Positions 24,156 to 35,238 of a stretch of 64,000 bases of DNA are shown here, one piece after another. The position numbers were made by a program, and so were the translations under genes. Each line of letters begins with the position of its first letter. The stretch's first letter is position 1. The notes beneath the pieces were generated by a model. That model was not told the origin of the DNA and did not search any database. It was given only the letters and a program-made list of their open reading frames with translations. The stretch comes from Tillandsia leiboldiana. Taxonomy: Eukaryota; Streptophyta; Magnoliopsida; Poales; Bromeliaceae. The DNA is taken from contig CM055080.1 in NCBI GenBank assembly GCA_029204045.2, positions 7,960,902 to 8,024,901 of the forward strand, given 5' to 3'.

Positions 24156-26940
24156 GTAGTAGCCCCGATCCCCGTGTAGCTTCTCCCATGACCCACGATG
24201 TGGAACACCTATTATTGGTGTGTCGGACCTGCAACGCGTCAAATGGACTCGTTGGACGGACTCTGTGAGGCCTCTAGATTGAGCCTGCCATTCGGCTGTT
24301 TTTGTCAGAATTTAGAAAGGGCTTTAGGCTAATCCGAGGTCATATTTGAATTCAGCGCGGAAAAACGTCGAAAATCGGCTATTTACTTGCCTTTTTCAGA
24401 GTTCGGATGCCCAAAAACTGACTCCCGAAAGTTTTCTGCGCATTTTGGTGCATGGGGGAAGCCGTGGACCAGCCTTGTGCCACGTGGCAGCCTCGGATTG
24501 GCCGGCACACGCGGTGCGGTCCACAGAGTGTTGGCGCTGGTGCATGGACCGGGTGCGGGGGACATGTGGCATCCTGCGATTGGCAGGCTCTCGCGACGCG
24601 GTCCACGGAAACGCACCGGCTGGCGCATGGACCAGGGAGGGCCACGTGGCGGCCTCGGAGTGGCCGGCTCACACGCACGCGGTCCACGCGCTAGGGGGAG
24701 CAGGCGGGGCAGGTGGGGTAGGTGACCGACCGATGTGGGGGCGCCACGTGGCGCCCTGCGATTGGCGGGCGCCACCGCCCCACGTTCGGCGGTCGGGGCC
24801 ACGTGGCGCACGCCTGCTGGCTCCGCACGCGCTGTCCGCTGTTCGGGACACGTGTCGCAGCCAGGAGGATTCGGGCGCTGATCGTGGGCCGGGCCGGGGG
24901 AGCTTTTGGGCGCACTGTAGCAGCCCGAAAGTTCCGGGCGCCCGAAAATTGGGCCCAAAAGCCCAATAAAGGGGGATTTTGTGGGCTTTTGGGTGAGGGC
25001 TATGAATAGGCCGTGTTCTTTGGCCTGTTACCCTTTTTTCCCGAGCTCCTCTGCCTCTGAGCCCTCAAGTGACTTTGATCTTCATCTTGTTTTGCATATT
25101 GTGAAGGAGTTTCAGAATTTTTGGAGGCCGCAGCACCGACATCTTCGGCGAGTTAGCGCAGTGCGACGTTCTTTCGTTGGTGGCCAATTTTCGTCGTGTT
25201 TCGGTCCACGAGGTCCATAGAGCTACTCTGACAGAATTTTTGGACAATTTTCATGGCGTCGGATTCACGATAGGTAAATCTAAGATTTTTGTATTTTCTA
25301 CTCCTCTCAAATTTGAGTTTTTTTGGGGGTTTCGGGTACATTTTTGAGCCCTAATTTGCTGGTGGTTGTTCCTGGATAGCGGCACCTTGTTGGATTTTTA
25401 TCTCTGCACTCGAGTATTGTAATTCGACATATAAGGACTCGATTGACATCTACACTTCGCGAGGATCATTTTCGTATTTTTATTGGAATTTTTGGATTTT
25501 TTCTCGCAGGTGATAATTAAGCTTCTCTGGGACTGAAATTTCAGCAAACTGTACACTTGGAAATTTTGTGTTGACTGTAACTTTGGACTATATCTTTGTA
25601 CCCAGGAGGAGTTTTTGAGTGCTTTTGGACCCGTTGGAATTGTGGGAATTGAAGGATTATTCTCGTGTAGTTTCAGCTTTTTGGACTTTGGATAGCTTTG
25701 CACTTCCAGGTGGGTTGTTTCGTCTTCAAAACTGGCGGACTGATCAGTAATTTTATATTGCAGGAAACATGCATGATTGTGAGTGTATTAGGAAGCATGC
25801 TAGGAAGAGAGAATTGATGTTACTTGTGTTGCTTTAATGATCATATTGATTTATTGCTTTCTAAATCTGTAAATTAAATGCTATCTTTGAAACTTGATCT
25901 AGCAACTCGTCATATGCTACATGTTTAACCAGGCTAGTAGAAAACTCCAACTTGGGTTAGGTTATTTATGCTTTAGACATTCCCACACTGTTATCTATTA
26001 TTTTACCTGGACTTAGAGTTTCCTCGCCCGGATAGTGGGCCGAGTGGTCGGGCTGTTGTGGGATGCATGTTACACTCGCGCCTGGGGGCCGAGTTGATTC
26101 TGGTAGCAGTGTTAGATCAGTGTTTTATTTTTGGGAGTCGTCTGAGTCCACGGTGGGTCCCGGCTATGTGATTTTTCGGCCTGTGAGTGAGAGTTAGTGT
26201 TGTTAGTTACTGTCGATCTTGTTGATCGTGGATTTGGACTATAGCCTGCATGAGCTACATTTGAGCTCGACAGAGATGCGCGGATACTTTCCTCGGTGGG
26301 GTCGCGCCCCTCGAGTGCCACGCCGGAGCTGGGCCTGTTACTTGCTATCGGGACTTGTCGATGCAGTCCCTCTAGCTGTGCCAGTTTTGGCAGTCACGGA
26401 CGCCCTACGTAAGTCCGGTCCTCCTTGGATGTAACGGCAGTAGGTAGGCGCAGGTTTGACTGGACCCTATGTGGCAGTCAGTGTAGATTGGGTGATTATG
26501 TTTGAGAGATAGTAGATGCATCATGCTTCCATCTGTTCCACTTCTTGAGCATTTAGATTGAGGCATAGTAGCTGTAGAGTTATTTTCCAGCCTTTACTTT
26601 CAGTACTGCATTTGTTACTTTATGCCTCTAGTAGACTTAGTGGGCAGACCTTCGGGCTTGTTGGCGGTACCCACTGAGAACTACTGTGGGATGTGGTTCT
26701 CACACCCGCCGTGGTGATCTTTTCCCTATGGACCGCTACTCCAGTTCCTGCTGCTCCAGTTGCTGATCCTACTGATCGAGATAAGGGAGTCGCGAGCTAG
26801 ATCCCTACCAGTCTTCTTCCTGTGAGAGTAGATGTACCCTTTTGGTGATGTACTAGTACTGTCAGGGATTTTAAGATGTATCATGTATATTTTACTTTTG
26901 AGAGCTTTAGTTTTGGAGTGATTTATGTATTGTGAGGACT
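24156..26940 (+). mobile_element. Gypsy-family LTR, plus strand, 3'-truncated
   Basis: Starts TGTAGTAGCCCCGATCCCCG and parallels the solo LTR at 28619 (shared words: GGTGTGTCGG, GTCAAATGGAC, CGTTGGACGGAC). It shares the segment near 26620-26710 with the 9141-12290 LTR in inverse orientation. A TATA-like CTATGAATAGG is at 25000. The last 300 bases or so of a full LTR are absent. Confidence 0.7.
24481..24854 (+). promoter_or_regulatory. G-box plus CCAAT-type tandem array in LTR U3
   Basis: Five CACGTG sites (24481, 24640s, 24740s, 24800, 24849). Several occur as GCCACGTGG followed 8-10 bases later by GATTGGC or GAGTGGC (inverse CCAAT) and then CGGTCCAC, giving a degenerate repeated module. Motif-based inference only. 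Confidence 0.5.
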
Positions 26941-26944
26941 TGGC

Positions 26945-27720
26945 ATTTATAGCCCAAGCTCACAAAAAAGGAAATCCGGATTCAGGCGCAGGATTCGGGC
27001 GCCCGAATCCGGCCCGGCCCAACACTGCGCGCCCAGATTCACTCGGGCGCGATACGCACCCCGCGCGCCTCGTGCACGCATACCCGCCAATCACGGCGCG
27101 CCGCGTGGCAGCGGGGTTCATGGAGGTGTGCACGGGCCGCGGTCCATGCCGGGAAAGCCGGGTCCGTGCGCCCGCCAAAGGACGCGCCCCACGCGTCCTG
27201 CGCGGTCCATCGCGCGCCGCGATTGGCGCCTTGATTCCCACGCCGCCGCCCAACGAATGGGAGCCTGCCACGTGTCCAAACGCCTCGCTCGCTAGTCCCG
27301 GTGCACGTGGAAGTCCCGTGGACCGGCCGGCCTGCGCCGCTGCCCGCGCCTGCCCGCGCCGCTGCCCGCAGCCGCGCCACCGTGCTCCGCCACCTACCCG
27401 TCACCGCCGGCGCTGCCCCGGCCGCCGGAACAGTATTTCTTGCTTCAAAATCCGTGTTTGGGCATTCGGGCTCCGAAAAATACAAGCAAATAGTCGATTT
27501 TTATCGTTTTCGCGCGTTGAGTCCAAATCCGATGTCCGTTTTGCCAAATTCCACTTCTAAAATTTGTCGAAGTCATCCAGATAAGTAATCTTAATCCAAA
27601 TTTTGCGCTGGGTCCAATCCTGAGGTCCGATTTGGGCGTAACCATCTCCATCACACATCATAGGCCTCCAGAAGCCACAATTCATTCCGCAAGACCTTCG
27701 CGGAGATCCGGGTCATCACA
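26945..27720 (-). mobile_element. Gypsy-family LTR fragment, minus strand (U3 part)
   Basis: The minus strand begins TGTGATGACCCGGATCTCC at 27720 and follows the order of 12290 to about 11240, including AAATTCCACTTCTAAAATTT and GGCCGCCGGAACAGTA (plus-strand wording). It ends near its TATA region, abutting the plus-strand LTR tail. Confidence 0.65.
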
Positions 27721-28613
27721 AATACGCTACATATAGAAATACATAATGCCTTTATAGGACTATCAAAATTTTAGAAAAGTGGTGAACCACACCGTCTTTA
27801 GAAAAGTGGTGAATGATTTACTGTCTTTAAGCCACCATACCCGCCCAGGCCTATTTTTACAAAAAAAAAAAATTGAGAGGCTTAATTTTAAAATAAAATT
27901 TTTGGTGGGGCTAAATTTGCTAAAATCTCCTCCCCTAAATCCTATTATTTATAACCAGTCAAAACTAGGATTTCGCAGTGTTGAGTACAGGTATTCCCAG
28001 TCCAGTATCAGTATATGAGCAATTATTCAGTCACTCCCCCGGCTAGTTTCGTAAAACCCGAACATTAGATTTATCAGTTTTTTACTAAGTACCAGTACGC
28101 AAAAATATCAGTACTAGTACATGAAACTTTTCAAACATCGGTACTTGTACCAACCCTCTAGTTATGCAAAACCCGAGAGTTGTTTTCTTCTCCACGCAAT
28201 AGAGTTCCAGTACTCAATTTTTGTACCGGTACTCAACACAAAATTTGCAGTTTCAACAGATTTGATCTCCTGAAGTCTATTTTCGCACCAAGTTTCTGCC
28301 AAAAAACACTCGAATGCTCCCGAAACTTTGCTTGGATTATATGGATAACTCTCTATACTACTTTTCACTGGAATTCTGCTATTTTGTAGAAGTTCAATGC
28401 ACTACAGACCTTCTCCTTAAATTTATCTCTATAAAATTTTATTTTCAAATATATCCCTCAAAAAACTTGGTATTATGCAAATATGCCCCTCATATATATA
28501 TATATATATGGAGAGCGGCGGTAAAATGATCAATTTTGACCTAGCCCTCTAAAAACCGTCTTCTTCTTTCTCTATATCGTCTCCATGAAAAGTTTGCTGG
28601 ATCCCCCACCACA
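27721..28613. other. AT-rich intergenic DNA
   Basis: Contains two GGTGAA words (GTGGTGAACCAC, GTGGTGAATGAT near 27779-27815) related to the palindromes at 32370 and 48900, and a short (TA)n at 28494-28508. No gene recognised. Confidence 0.4.
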
Positions 28614-28944
28614 CCTAGTGTAGTGGCCCAGATTCCCGTGCAGTTTTCCCATGATCCGTGATGTTGGAACACCTAGTATTGGTGTGTCGGGCCCGTGACA
28701 TGTCAAATGGACACGTTGGACGGACCCAGTGAGGATTTGGGATCAAGCCTGGCTTCTGACGGCTTTTGCCGAAATTTTGGAATGGACCTAGGCTAAACGG
28801 AGGCCGTATTTGGATTTAGCGCGGAAAAACGCTTGAAAACGACTATTTACTTGTATTTTTCGGAGTCCGGACTCCCAAAAACGAACCCCCGAAAGTTTAC
28901 AGTGTATTTTGGTGCACGAGGGAGCTGTGGACCGGCGGGGATGC

Positions 28945-29355
28945 CACGTGGCAGCCTGTTATTGGCCGGCTCACGGTTCGCGGTCCACGAAGGGCGCGCG
29001 CTGGTACAGTGGACTGGCGGTGGGACATGTGGCGGCTTCCCATTGGTGGGCTCACGCTGCGCGGTCCACGGAGTCGAGTGGCTCGGCGCATGGACCGGGA
29101 CGCGCCACGTGGCAGCCTCGGATTCGCGGGCTCACGAGCGGGGCTGCGGCGCCGATGCCATACGCACGCGTGGCGCGGGACACGCGGCGTGTTGGCCGCT
29201 GGTTGGCGGGCGCTGCCCGCGTGGCGGGCGAGGCGCCGCCCACGTGCGCCACGCAGCGCCCTGCCATTAGTGGGCGCCGCTGGTGCGGTGTTCAGGCGGG
29301 ACACGCGGCGGCGCCCGATTCGCGGGCGCCACTGTTTGCTATTCGGGGACACGTG
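28945..29355 (+). promoter_or_regulatory. G-box array in U3 of the solo LTR
   Basis: Four CACGTG sites (28945, about 29105, about 29240, 29350), the first two as GCCACGTGGCAGCCT followed by ATTGGC or ATTCGC, with GCGGTCCACG words between. Confidence 0.5.
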
Positions 29356-29451
29356 TCGCGCCCGGGTGATTCCGGGCGCTGATCGTGGGTTGGGATGCGG
29401 CACATTCGGGCGCCCGAGTTGGGGGGGGGGGTGCGCCCGAAAGTTGGTGGG

Positions 29452-29460
29452 CTATAAAAA
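29452..29460 (+). promoter_or_regulatory. LTR TATA box
   Basis: CTATAAAAA after the G-box array in the solo LTR, at the same relative place as the TATA boxes of the other LTRs. Confidence 0.6.
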
Positions 29461-31563
29461 GCCCACCACCCCCTCCTTTCTCTTATTTTTCTAAGTTCTA
29501 GAGAGAGATTGAGAGAGAGTGACCTGAAGAGAACTTGTTCCCCTCTCTGTCCTCTACCTCTCCAGGAAGTCCCGGAATTTTTGGAGTTGCCGACAGCGAG
29601 TTCTCTGCGACGCGGCGCGCTTCGACGATTCCCATTTTCAGGCCCGTTTCCGTCGCAGTTCAGTAAGAAATTTCCCGAGCGCAAACCAGGAGGAATTTTT
29701 AGGCGATTTCTATGACAACGTGTTCCTAAGAGGTAAGGCTTCGATTTTCATGTTGACCACTTTGCTCCGTTTCGAACTTTTGGCACAGTTCCCGAGGCTT
29801 CTTTTGACCCTATTTGCTGTGATGGATTTCTTGGACAGCACGGGCTTGTTGATTTTCTATCTTGGGCTACGAGCATCGGATCAAGGCGTATAAGTACTCG
29901 TTTTGGATCTACTCATCACAAGGATCGTCGTCGTAATTTTTCTGGATTTTTCCGAGATCCGTACACGGGTGAAAACTGCACTTTTTCTGTGCTGTTTTGC
30001 AAACAGCAAACTGCGCATTCCGGGAAAGGCCCAATAACGTCGGGTTCGATTATTTTGCAGTTGTTCGCAGATTCCGGAGTTCCGGGGACAGTTTCTGGAC
30101 TACTAGGAGATCTTTTACAGTTTTGGGAGTTGAGTGTACTAGGTGGGTGGTTGTTGTATCCCTCTCCTCTCGACTTGCTCACTAGGAACACTTGAGGATG
30201 AAACCCCTATTTAAAATTGACCAAACGATCACTAAAATGACAGTCATGCTTAAACTGAAATAATTGTGAGCCTATCATGCAAAAATATTCTTGTTGACCT
30301 ATCATGTTAAAAATAGCCCTATCATGTTAGTACTTAGCTTTTGTACAAAGGATGATCATGTTGAGACATAATTGATGATGCTTCATTTCTATTCTACATG
30401 AGGACAGTTGTATGCTTGTATGAAAATCTAGATAGGCTACTATTTACTACTACACTATTATATTGGGACTTGACTTAGGAGAAACCATGCTTGTTTCTTT
30501 TCTCCGTTTCATTCAGACATATGATTCATGATTGCTCGGGTTCGAGCAGGGGTTTGGGATAGTGTAGTTGAGGTTGTACTAGTTGAGGGATTTCTGGGTG
30601 TTGCGGCAACCGCGGACTGTGGGCGGTTGACCGGATGTTGCCTTTGCATCAGATTGGGGTTTATTCAGTGGATGGATTTTTTCCACTTGAGCATAGTCGT
30701 GATCTAGTCCTGCTATTTCGAGATACTTGCGATATGATTACTTTACTCGTGTGGGTCGCTCCCTTTGAGTGTCACTCCGAAGGTAGGCTTACTATCGGTC
30801 GTGTGCCGATCCATTGACTATTGAGAGATTCGATCGTGTGTCGTTTCCACTACTTGACTTCAGAGTTCGACAGCAGAGCAGGCAGTACCGATCGCGTATC
30901 GGACGTTGGATTGGGTTGTTTTAGGTAGTTTCTGTTTACTGATGCATGCATACAGTTTTATAGTCAGTACCGCATTAGAGACATAGTAGTGGTAGTTTAC
31001 TTTTCCGCAGTTCATTTAGTTCACCACTTACCTTTCTTTTGCCTCTCGTAATCCTAGTGGGTGTGTCGGAGTTTGAGACTTTACCCACTAGAGGAAGCTA
31101 CTGATCTTACAGTAGTTCTCACCCCCATGATTGTTTCTTCTTTTTGCTCTTCCTTTGTTTTGCAGAGTCGTCTGCGGGAGCTGCTAGGCCATCAGCAGCA
31201 GATCGAGGTAAGGGGATCGCTGAGTAGATAGATCTCCTGAGAGACTGTGAGCTGCTGTAGTAAGATGTTGTACCCCTATACTCAGACTGTTTTAGTTTAC
31301 TTTTATTTTGAGGTCTGGCTTTAGCCAGCTGGGTGTATTTCATTTTGGTGAGCTGGGAGCTTATTGCATTGATTCACTTGTATCATATTTTCAGTCTGAG
31401 AAATTATGTAGTACTTTTAGTTCAGCTCTGTATTATGCTTTTTTATTGTATATCTTATATCTGAGCAGGTTACCAACGCTTCGTGTATATGAGAAATTCC
31501 GTGTGTACGACGAATCTGTTGGCGAGCCCGGGTTCTGATTTTCACCCCGGGCGTGACACCTGG

Positions 31564-32280
31564 CGGACCCACCCATTCTCCAGCAAAAAATGCACATTTG
31601 TTTCGTTGTTTTTGCTTCATATTTTTCATTTTCACTCTCTTGAATTTCAAAATTTTCAATAAATGTGGAATCAAACCTATACGCCACCATCACCATATCC
31701 TCGCCGTCTTCCTCGGTGGTGATGCGGTGATAGGATTTGCAATGAAAATTATATATACGTGGAATAAAATAAATTTTTTTTTTATATCTAAACTAATTAG
31801 GGATTGATATTTAATTGATAGTTAACAATAATTTTCTAATAAAAAACATTGCCAGTAGGAATATTTTTGCAAACAACAAACTTTTTGGAGAAATAAATAT
31901 GAACCAAAATTTTTTGAAGGATAAATCTAGAGAGACGGTATTTTACCAGAAGTTGTATGAAATTATTTTTAAATTTTTTAGCTCAATTAGCTATTAATAG
32001 TTTATGGTTCTAATTTTATTTACTGATTTTAGTTTAAATTATTAATTTTAATAAAATTATTAATTATTTTTGGTAAAATTATGAATTTAGATAATGAAAA
32101 TCACACGACTCTAAACAAAAAAGAAAAACAAAAGTTGCCGATCTTGATAACAAAATATATTTGAGAGGTTCATTTTATAAGAAAAATATTGTTGGTACAT
32201 TCTAAATGAAGTGCATGTTTTATATTTTATCCATTTTAGAATGAAATACTATTCATTCAAAATTTTACTATAATAAATAA
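31564..32280. other. AT-rich intergenic DNA, nothing recognised
   Basis: No ORF, repeat or motif that I can support. Confidence 0.4.
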
Positions 32281-32908
32281 AAAGGTTATTTACAAAACTA
32301 ATCTCCCTAATAATTTTTTTTTGTAAAAATAAGCCTTCTAAATAATTATTTGTAAAAATAGGCCTGTGAATGCGGTGAATCATTCACCGCTCCGTTTCTA
32401 GAGATTTTACCATAGGCTCATAAAGACGGTGAAGCATTCACCGCTTCGCTTTTAATCTTTTTATCTTTCCAAAACTTGTAATCTTTGAAAAAAAAAACTA
32501 TCAATACTTTTTATATATTTCAAATTCAACATTTGATAATAAATATATTAATTACAATATAATATATCAACAAATATATCAATCACAAAATTCATGATAA
32601 TGCATTCAGATAGAGATAGAGGGAGAGAGAAAGAGGTGGATGCATCGGGTAGAGAGAAAGGGGGGAAGAAATATCGGTTACAATATAATATATCAACAAA
32701 TACATCAATAATAGATGCATCGGGTAGAGAGAGAGGGAGTTTGTGTGGGGAAGAAAGAAGAAGAAGAAGGGATTGAGTCGGAATTGGTGAAGTATTTTTA
32801 ATAGAGATGAACAATTCACTGCTTAAGATTATTTTTATAATTTTTTTTTTCAAAGGACTATTTTTAAAACTATAAAATTTTATAAAATTATTTATAAAAA
32901 AATATTTA
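32281..32908. repeat. Repeat with GGTGAA/TTCACC palindromes and internal duplication
   Basis: Carries GCGGTGAATCATTCACCGC (32373-32391) and ACGGTGAAGCATTCACCGC. An internal word of about 40 bases (GATGCATCGGGTAGAGAGA with CAATATAATATATCAACAAA) is duplicated at 32560-32660 and 32675-32740. The edges are AT-rich and similar to DNA around 49090-49170. Possibly a short derivative of the MULE in NAP1 intron 6. Confidence 0.45.
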
Positions 32909-32917
32909 AATAAAATA

Positions 32918-33257
32918 GGCTAAATTACAGAAAACTCCCTGTCATATCCCGTTTTTCTACTTTTTCTCCTGTCATTTTAAAGTCGACAATCTTCCCCCTC
33001 GTAATTACCGAATTGTTTTTAGGGGGCAACGACGTTAACAGAAATGGTAAATTGACGAAAATACCCTCTTTTTTTTCGAAGTCTTTTTTTTAGGAGATAT
33101 TTTTCAAGGGTATTTTGGGTATATAAAAATATATTTTCAAAAAAACTGACGGTCAACCGACGAAATCGTGACGGCGGGAATGGATTATCGACTTTTAAAT
33201 GACAGGAGTTAAAGTGAAAAAGCGAGATATGACGGAGAAATTATCTGTAATTTAGCC
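32918..33257. mobile_element. Mutator-type MITE with 9-bp target duplication
   Basis: 340 bp. Inverted termini of about 65 bases start GGCTAAATTACAGA on both strands and continue through GTCATAT(C/T)CCG and CTCCTGTCATTT. Perfect 9-bp duplication AATAAAATA at 32909-32917 and 33258-33266. A 9-bp duplication and long termini fit the Mutator superfamily. No ORF. Confidence 0.85.
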
Positions 33258-33399
33258 AATAAAATATACACCATACATTGTATTCAGGGTGCATGAGCAG
33301 CATTGCGCTTTTCATAATCGGTTGCTGTTGATGGGGTCCCACATGCATTTTTACCAAAACGTACTCTAACATAAAGTAGAGGGGCATTTCGAACTGTTC

Positions 33400-33660
33400 C
33401 GCAGTTGAGGTTGTTTCCATACATTTTTGACTGGACTTCTTTCTCACCCTTCTTTGTCTTTCCTCCCCTTTCCACTCGCTCGTTCAGGAGGAGCCTTTTA
33501 TTTCTACTCTGCCTTCAGATCTGTAAATCGCGAGCTTTCGCGGCGACAAACAAACACCATTCTCGTGGACTCCGGAGCTTCTGCTGCTTCCCTGGTGCAC
33601 CCAGCGTTGATTCTATGCCTCTATCGAGTTAAAATCTTTTTCTTGAAGAGTTGGGGATTG
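33400..33660 (+). promoter_or_regulatory. Candidate NAP1 promoter-proximal 5'UTR exon
   Basis: Pyrimidine-rich, locally GC-richer DNA (CTCACCCTTCTTTGTC, CCTCCCCTTTCCACTCG) ends at a good donor, GTATGC at 33661. The NAP1 ATG exon has an upstream acceptor (GATGCAG, ending at 36741) only 12 bases before the ATG, so an upstream UTR exon is expected. This link is inference. Confidence 0.4.
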
Positions 33661-33941
33661 GTATGCATATTGATTTTTTTAGGGTAATGCTGATGAGTTT
33701 ATTTCCCCGTCTAAGAGTCCTGCAGCTTTTGTCTTGTTTTGTTCTGTTTTGTTTTTAGGGATGGCGGGGTGGGGGTGGTCTAAATGGACTTAAATTGTAT
33801 GTTCTTAAGTGGTAGAGGTAAATGCTTTGTAATTTCACTGATAAGCCCGATTCAGAAGGTCTGTATCTTCTTTTCTTCAATTGAATTTCCTTTGACTTAT
33901 ATTTATAAGGTAAGAAACACAGCATGAGTATCAGCATATTT

Positions 33942-34237
33942 GGGTCTGGTTTGAAAATGCATTGCGCAAATGCACCCACTTTGTTGCTTTAGTGGGCCTA
34001 AGAATTTCGAAAGCGCTTTGGAATTTTCTGTACTATGAAACGATGGCGGGAACAACCACTAGAGAAGCATCCGGTGCTATAAAATGGTTGTGGGAACTGA
34101 TGCCGGAGAAGTCCCGCGAAACATTTCGGCCATCGATTTTTTAGAATTGGAGAAAAGCTTTGATGTGCTTTCGGATTTTGAGACCCTCTAAAGTATAAAA
34201 GTGGGTGCATCAGAGCGATGTATCGCCAAACTAGGCC
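33942..34237. mobile_element. MITE with degenerate long inverted termini
   Basis: 296 bp. The left end GGGTCTGGTTTGAAAATGCA aligns with the inverse of the right end GGCCTAGTTTGGCGATACAT, and both continue into ATGCACCCACTT. The terminal style is like Tourist/Harbinger or hAT MITEs. A 3-bp duplication is not clear (TTT versus TTA). Confidence 0.6.
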
Positions 34238-34879
34238 TTAGAAGTAGTCCGAAAGGTCACCAAACTTATAACCGTTTGTTTTCTCTTTGATCGTTAAGTT
34301 GTAGCAACATAAATGTGTCAAAAATTTATTCAATTTTTGATATTTATATATGTAAGTTAACGAGCGTTAAATGATTCATTTAGGACCATAACATATGCGA
34401 TAGTCTTTTATCATTCGGCAATACGATGTTTAAATCGCGCCTTAACTCTAAATTTGCTCATCCTTTAAGCTTCTATGTGCTACCTAACATACTTAATGCT
34501 CACTTAGCTCGCTTTTGCTTCCACTTTTCGCAATAGTCACCTCCAGTGGAGCATTTAGCAGACAAAAAAGTCTGGTGCTTTTGCTTCAGTGGGAATCAGG
34601 AATGAGATTTTGTGGTCCAAAAGTAGAACTATAATTTGATGCTCCTACTTCTGCTGTAGAAATCTATCAAAGGGATTATAATATAATGCTTCATTAAATG
34701 CTCTACTCAGACGACACTTCTTCAAACAGCAAGGCGCCCTATAGCAGGGTCAAACAGACCCTTAGCTAAGTATGTGAGAATGCTTCACTATCATATAGAA
34801 GATCTCTCTAACAAAACAACTGTATAAAATCAAAGTCCGGAATGAAACTTACAAAACCAATGATTGCTATTTTTATAGG
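34238..34879. other. No gene seen (probable NAP1 5'UTR intron)
   Basis: AT-rich, no recognised repeat or coding homology. Confidence 0.4.
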
Positions 34880-34887
34880 CTAATTAG

Positions 34888-35230
34888 CAAGGATTTAAGT
34901 GCCGTGGCACGGGTTCGTGCCGAAAACTTGCCGGCACGGCACGGCACGGTGCGTGCCGAGCCGTGCTGATGAGTGCCAGTCACAAAAAATACATGCGTGC
35001 CGACACATAATGGCATGAAATATTTAATTTCTTTAGCAACAAAATTTTTTAATTGCTTATTATGTATCTTTATCAAATATTTTGAACTTTATTAAGAAAA
35101 TTACTTAGTAATTTTAAGAAAAATGGGTTTTGAACTGTGTCATCGCACGGGAGCTGTATCGTGCCGGTATCTTGGTGGCACGGTACGGCACGGTAGATAC
35201 GGCTCGTGCCGATGGATACTTAAAACCTTG
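34888..35230. mobile_element. hAT-like MITE, family H (copy 2)
   Basis: 343 bp, CAAGGATTTAAGT at the left and ACTTAAAACCTTG at the right, with a perfect 8-bp duplication CTAATTAG (34880-34887 and 35231-35238). Interior closely resembles copies at 17633 and 52189. Confidence 0.9.
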
Positions 35231-35238
35231 CTAATTAG

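Larger units (their letters stand above)
28619..31558 (+). mobile_element. Solo LTR of the gypsy family, 2940 bp
   Basis: Starts TGTAGTGGCCCAGATTCCCG and ends CCCCGGGCGTGACA, the same terminal words as the full element. Flanks are CCTAG (28614-28618) and CCTGG (31559-31563), a 4/5 match fitting a 5-bp target duplication. No internal region is present, which indicates LTR-LTR recombination. Confidence 0.85.

Noticed and set aside
24346..25009. Several 90-207 codon ORFs on both strands
   Set aside because: Again GC-rich LTR U3. No homology to any protein family I know, and the two-strand openness is due to base composition.
26925..27588. 211-codon plus-strand ORF and antisense ORFs
   Set aside because: Inverted LTR fragment. 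Not conserved as a frame in the related LTRs.
24151..27725. A single composite element with target duplication around 24156-27720
   Set aside because: Flanks ATAAA and AATAC do not match, so I treat the region as two joined LTR pieces.
28833..29494. 145-168 codon ORFs
   Set aside because: U3 of the solo LTR with the same composition effect.
33962..34144. 60-codon ORF that might be a NAP1 upstream gene
   Set aside because: It lies wholly within a MITE with inverted termini (33942-34237).
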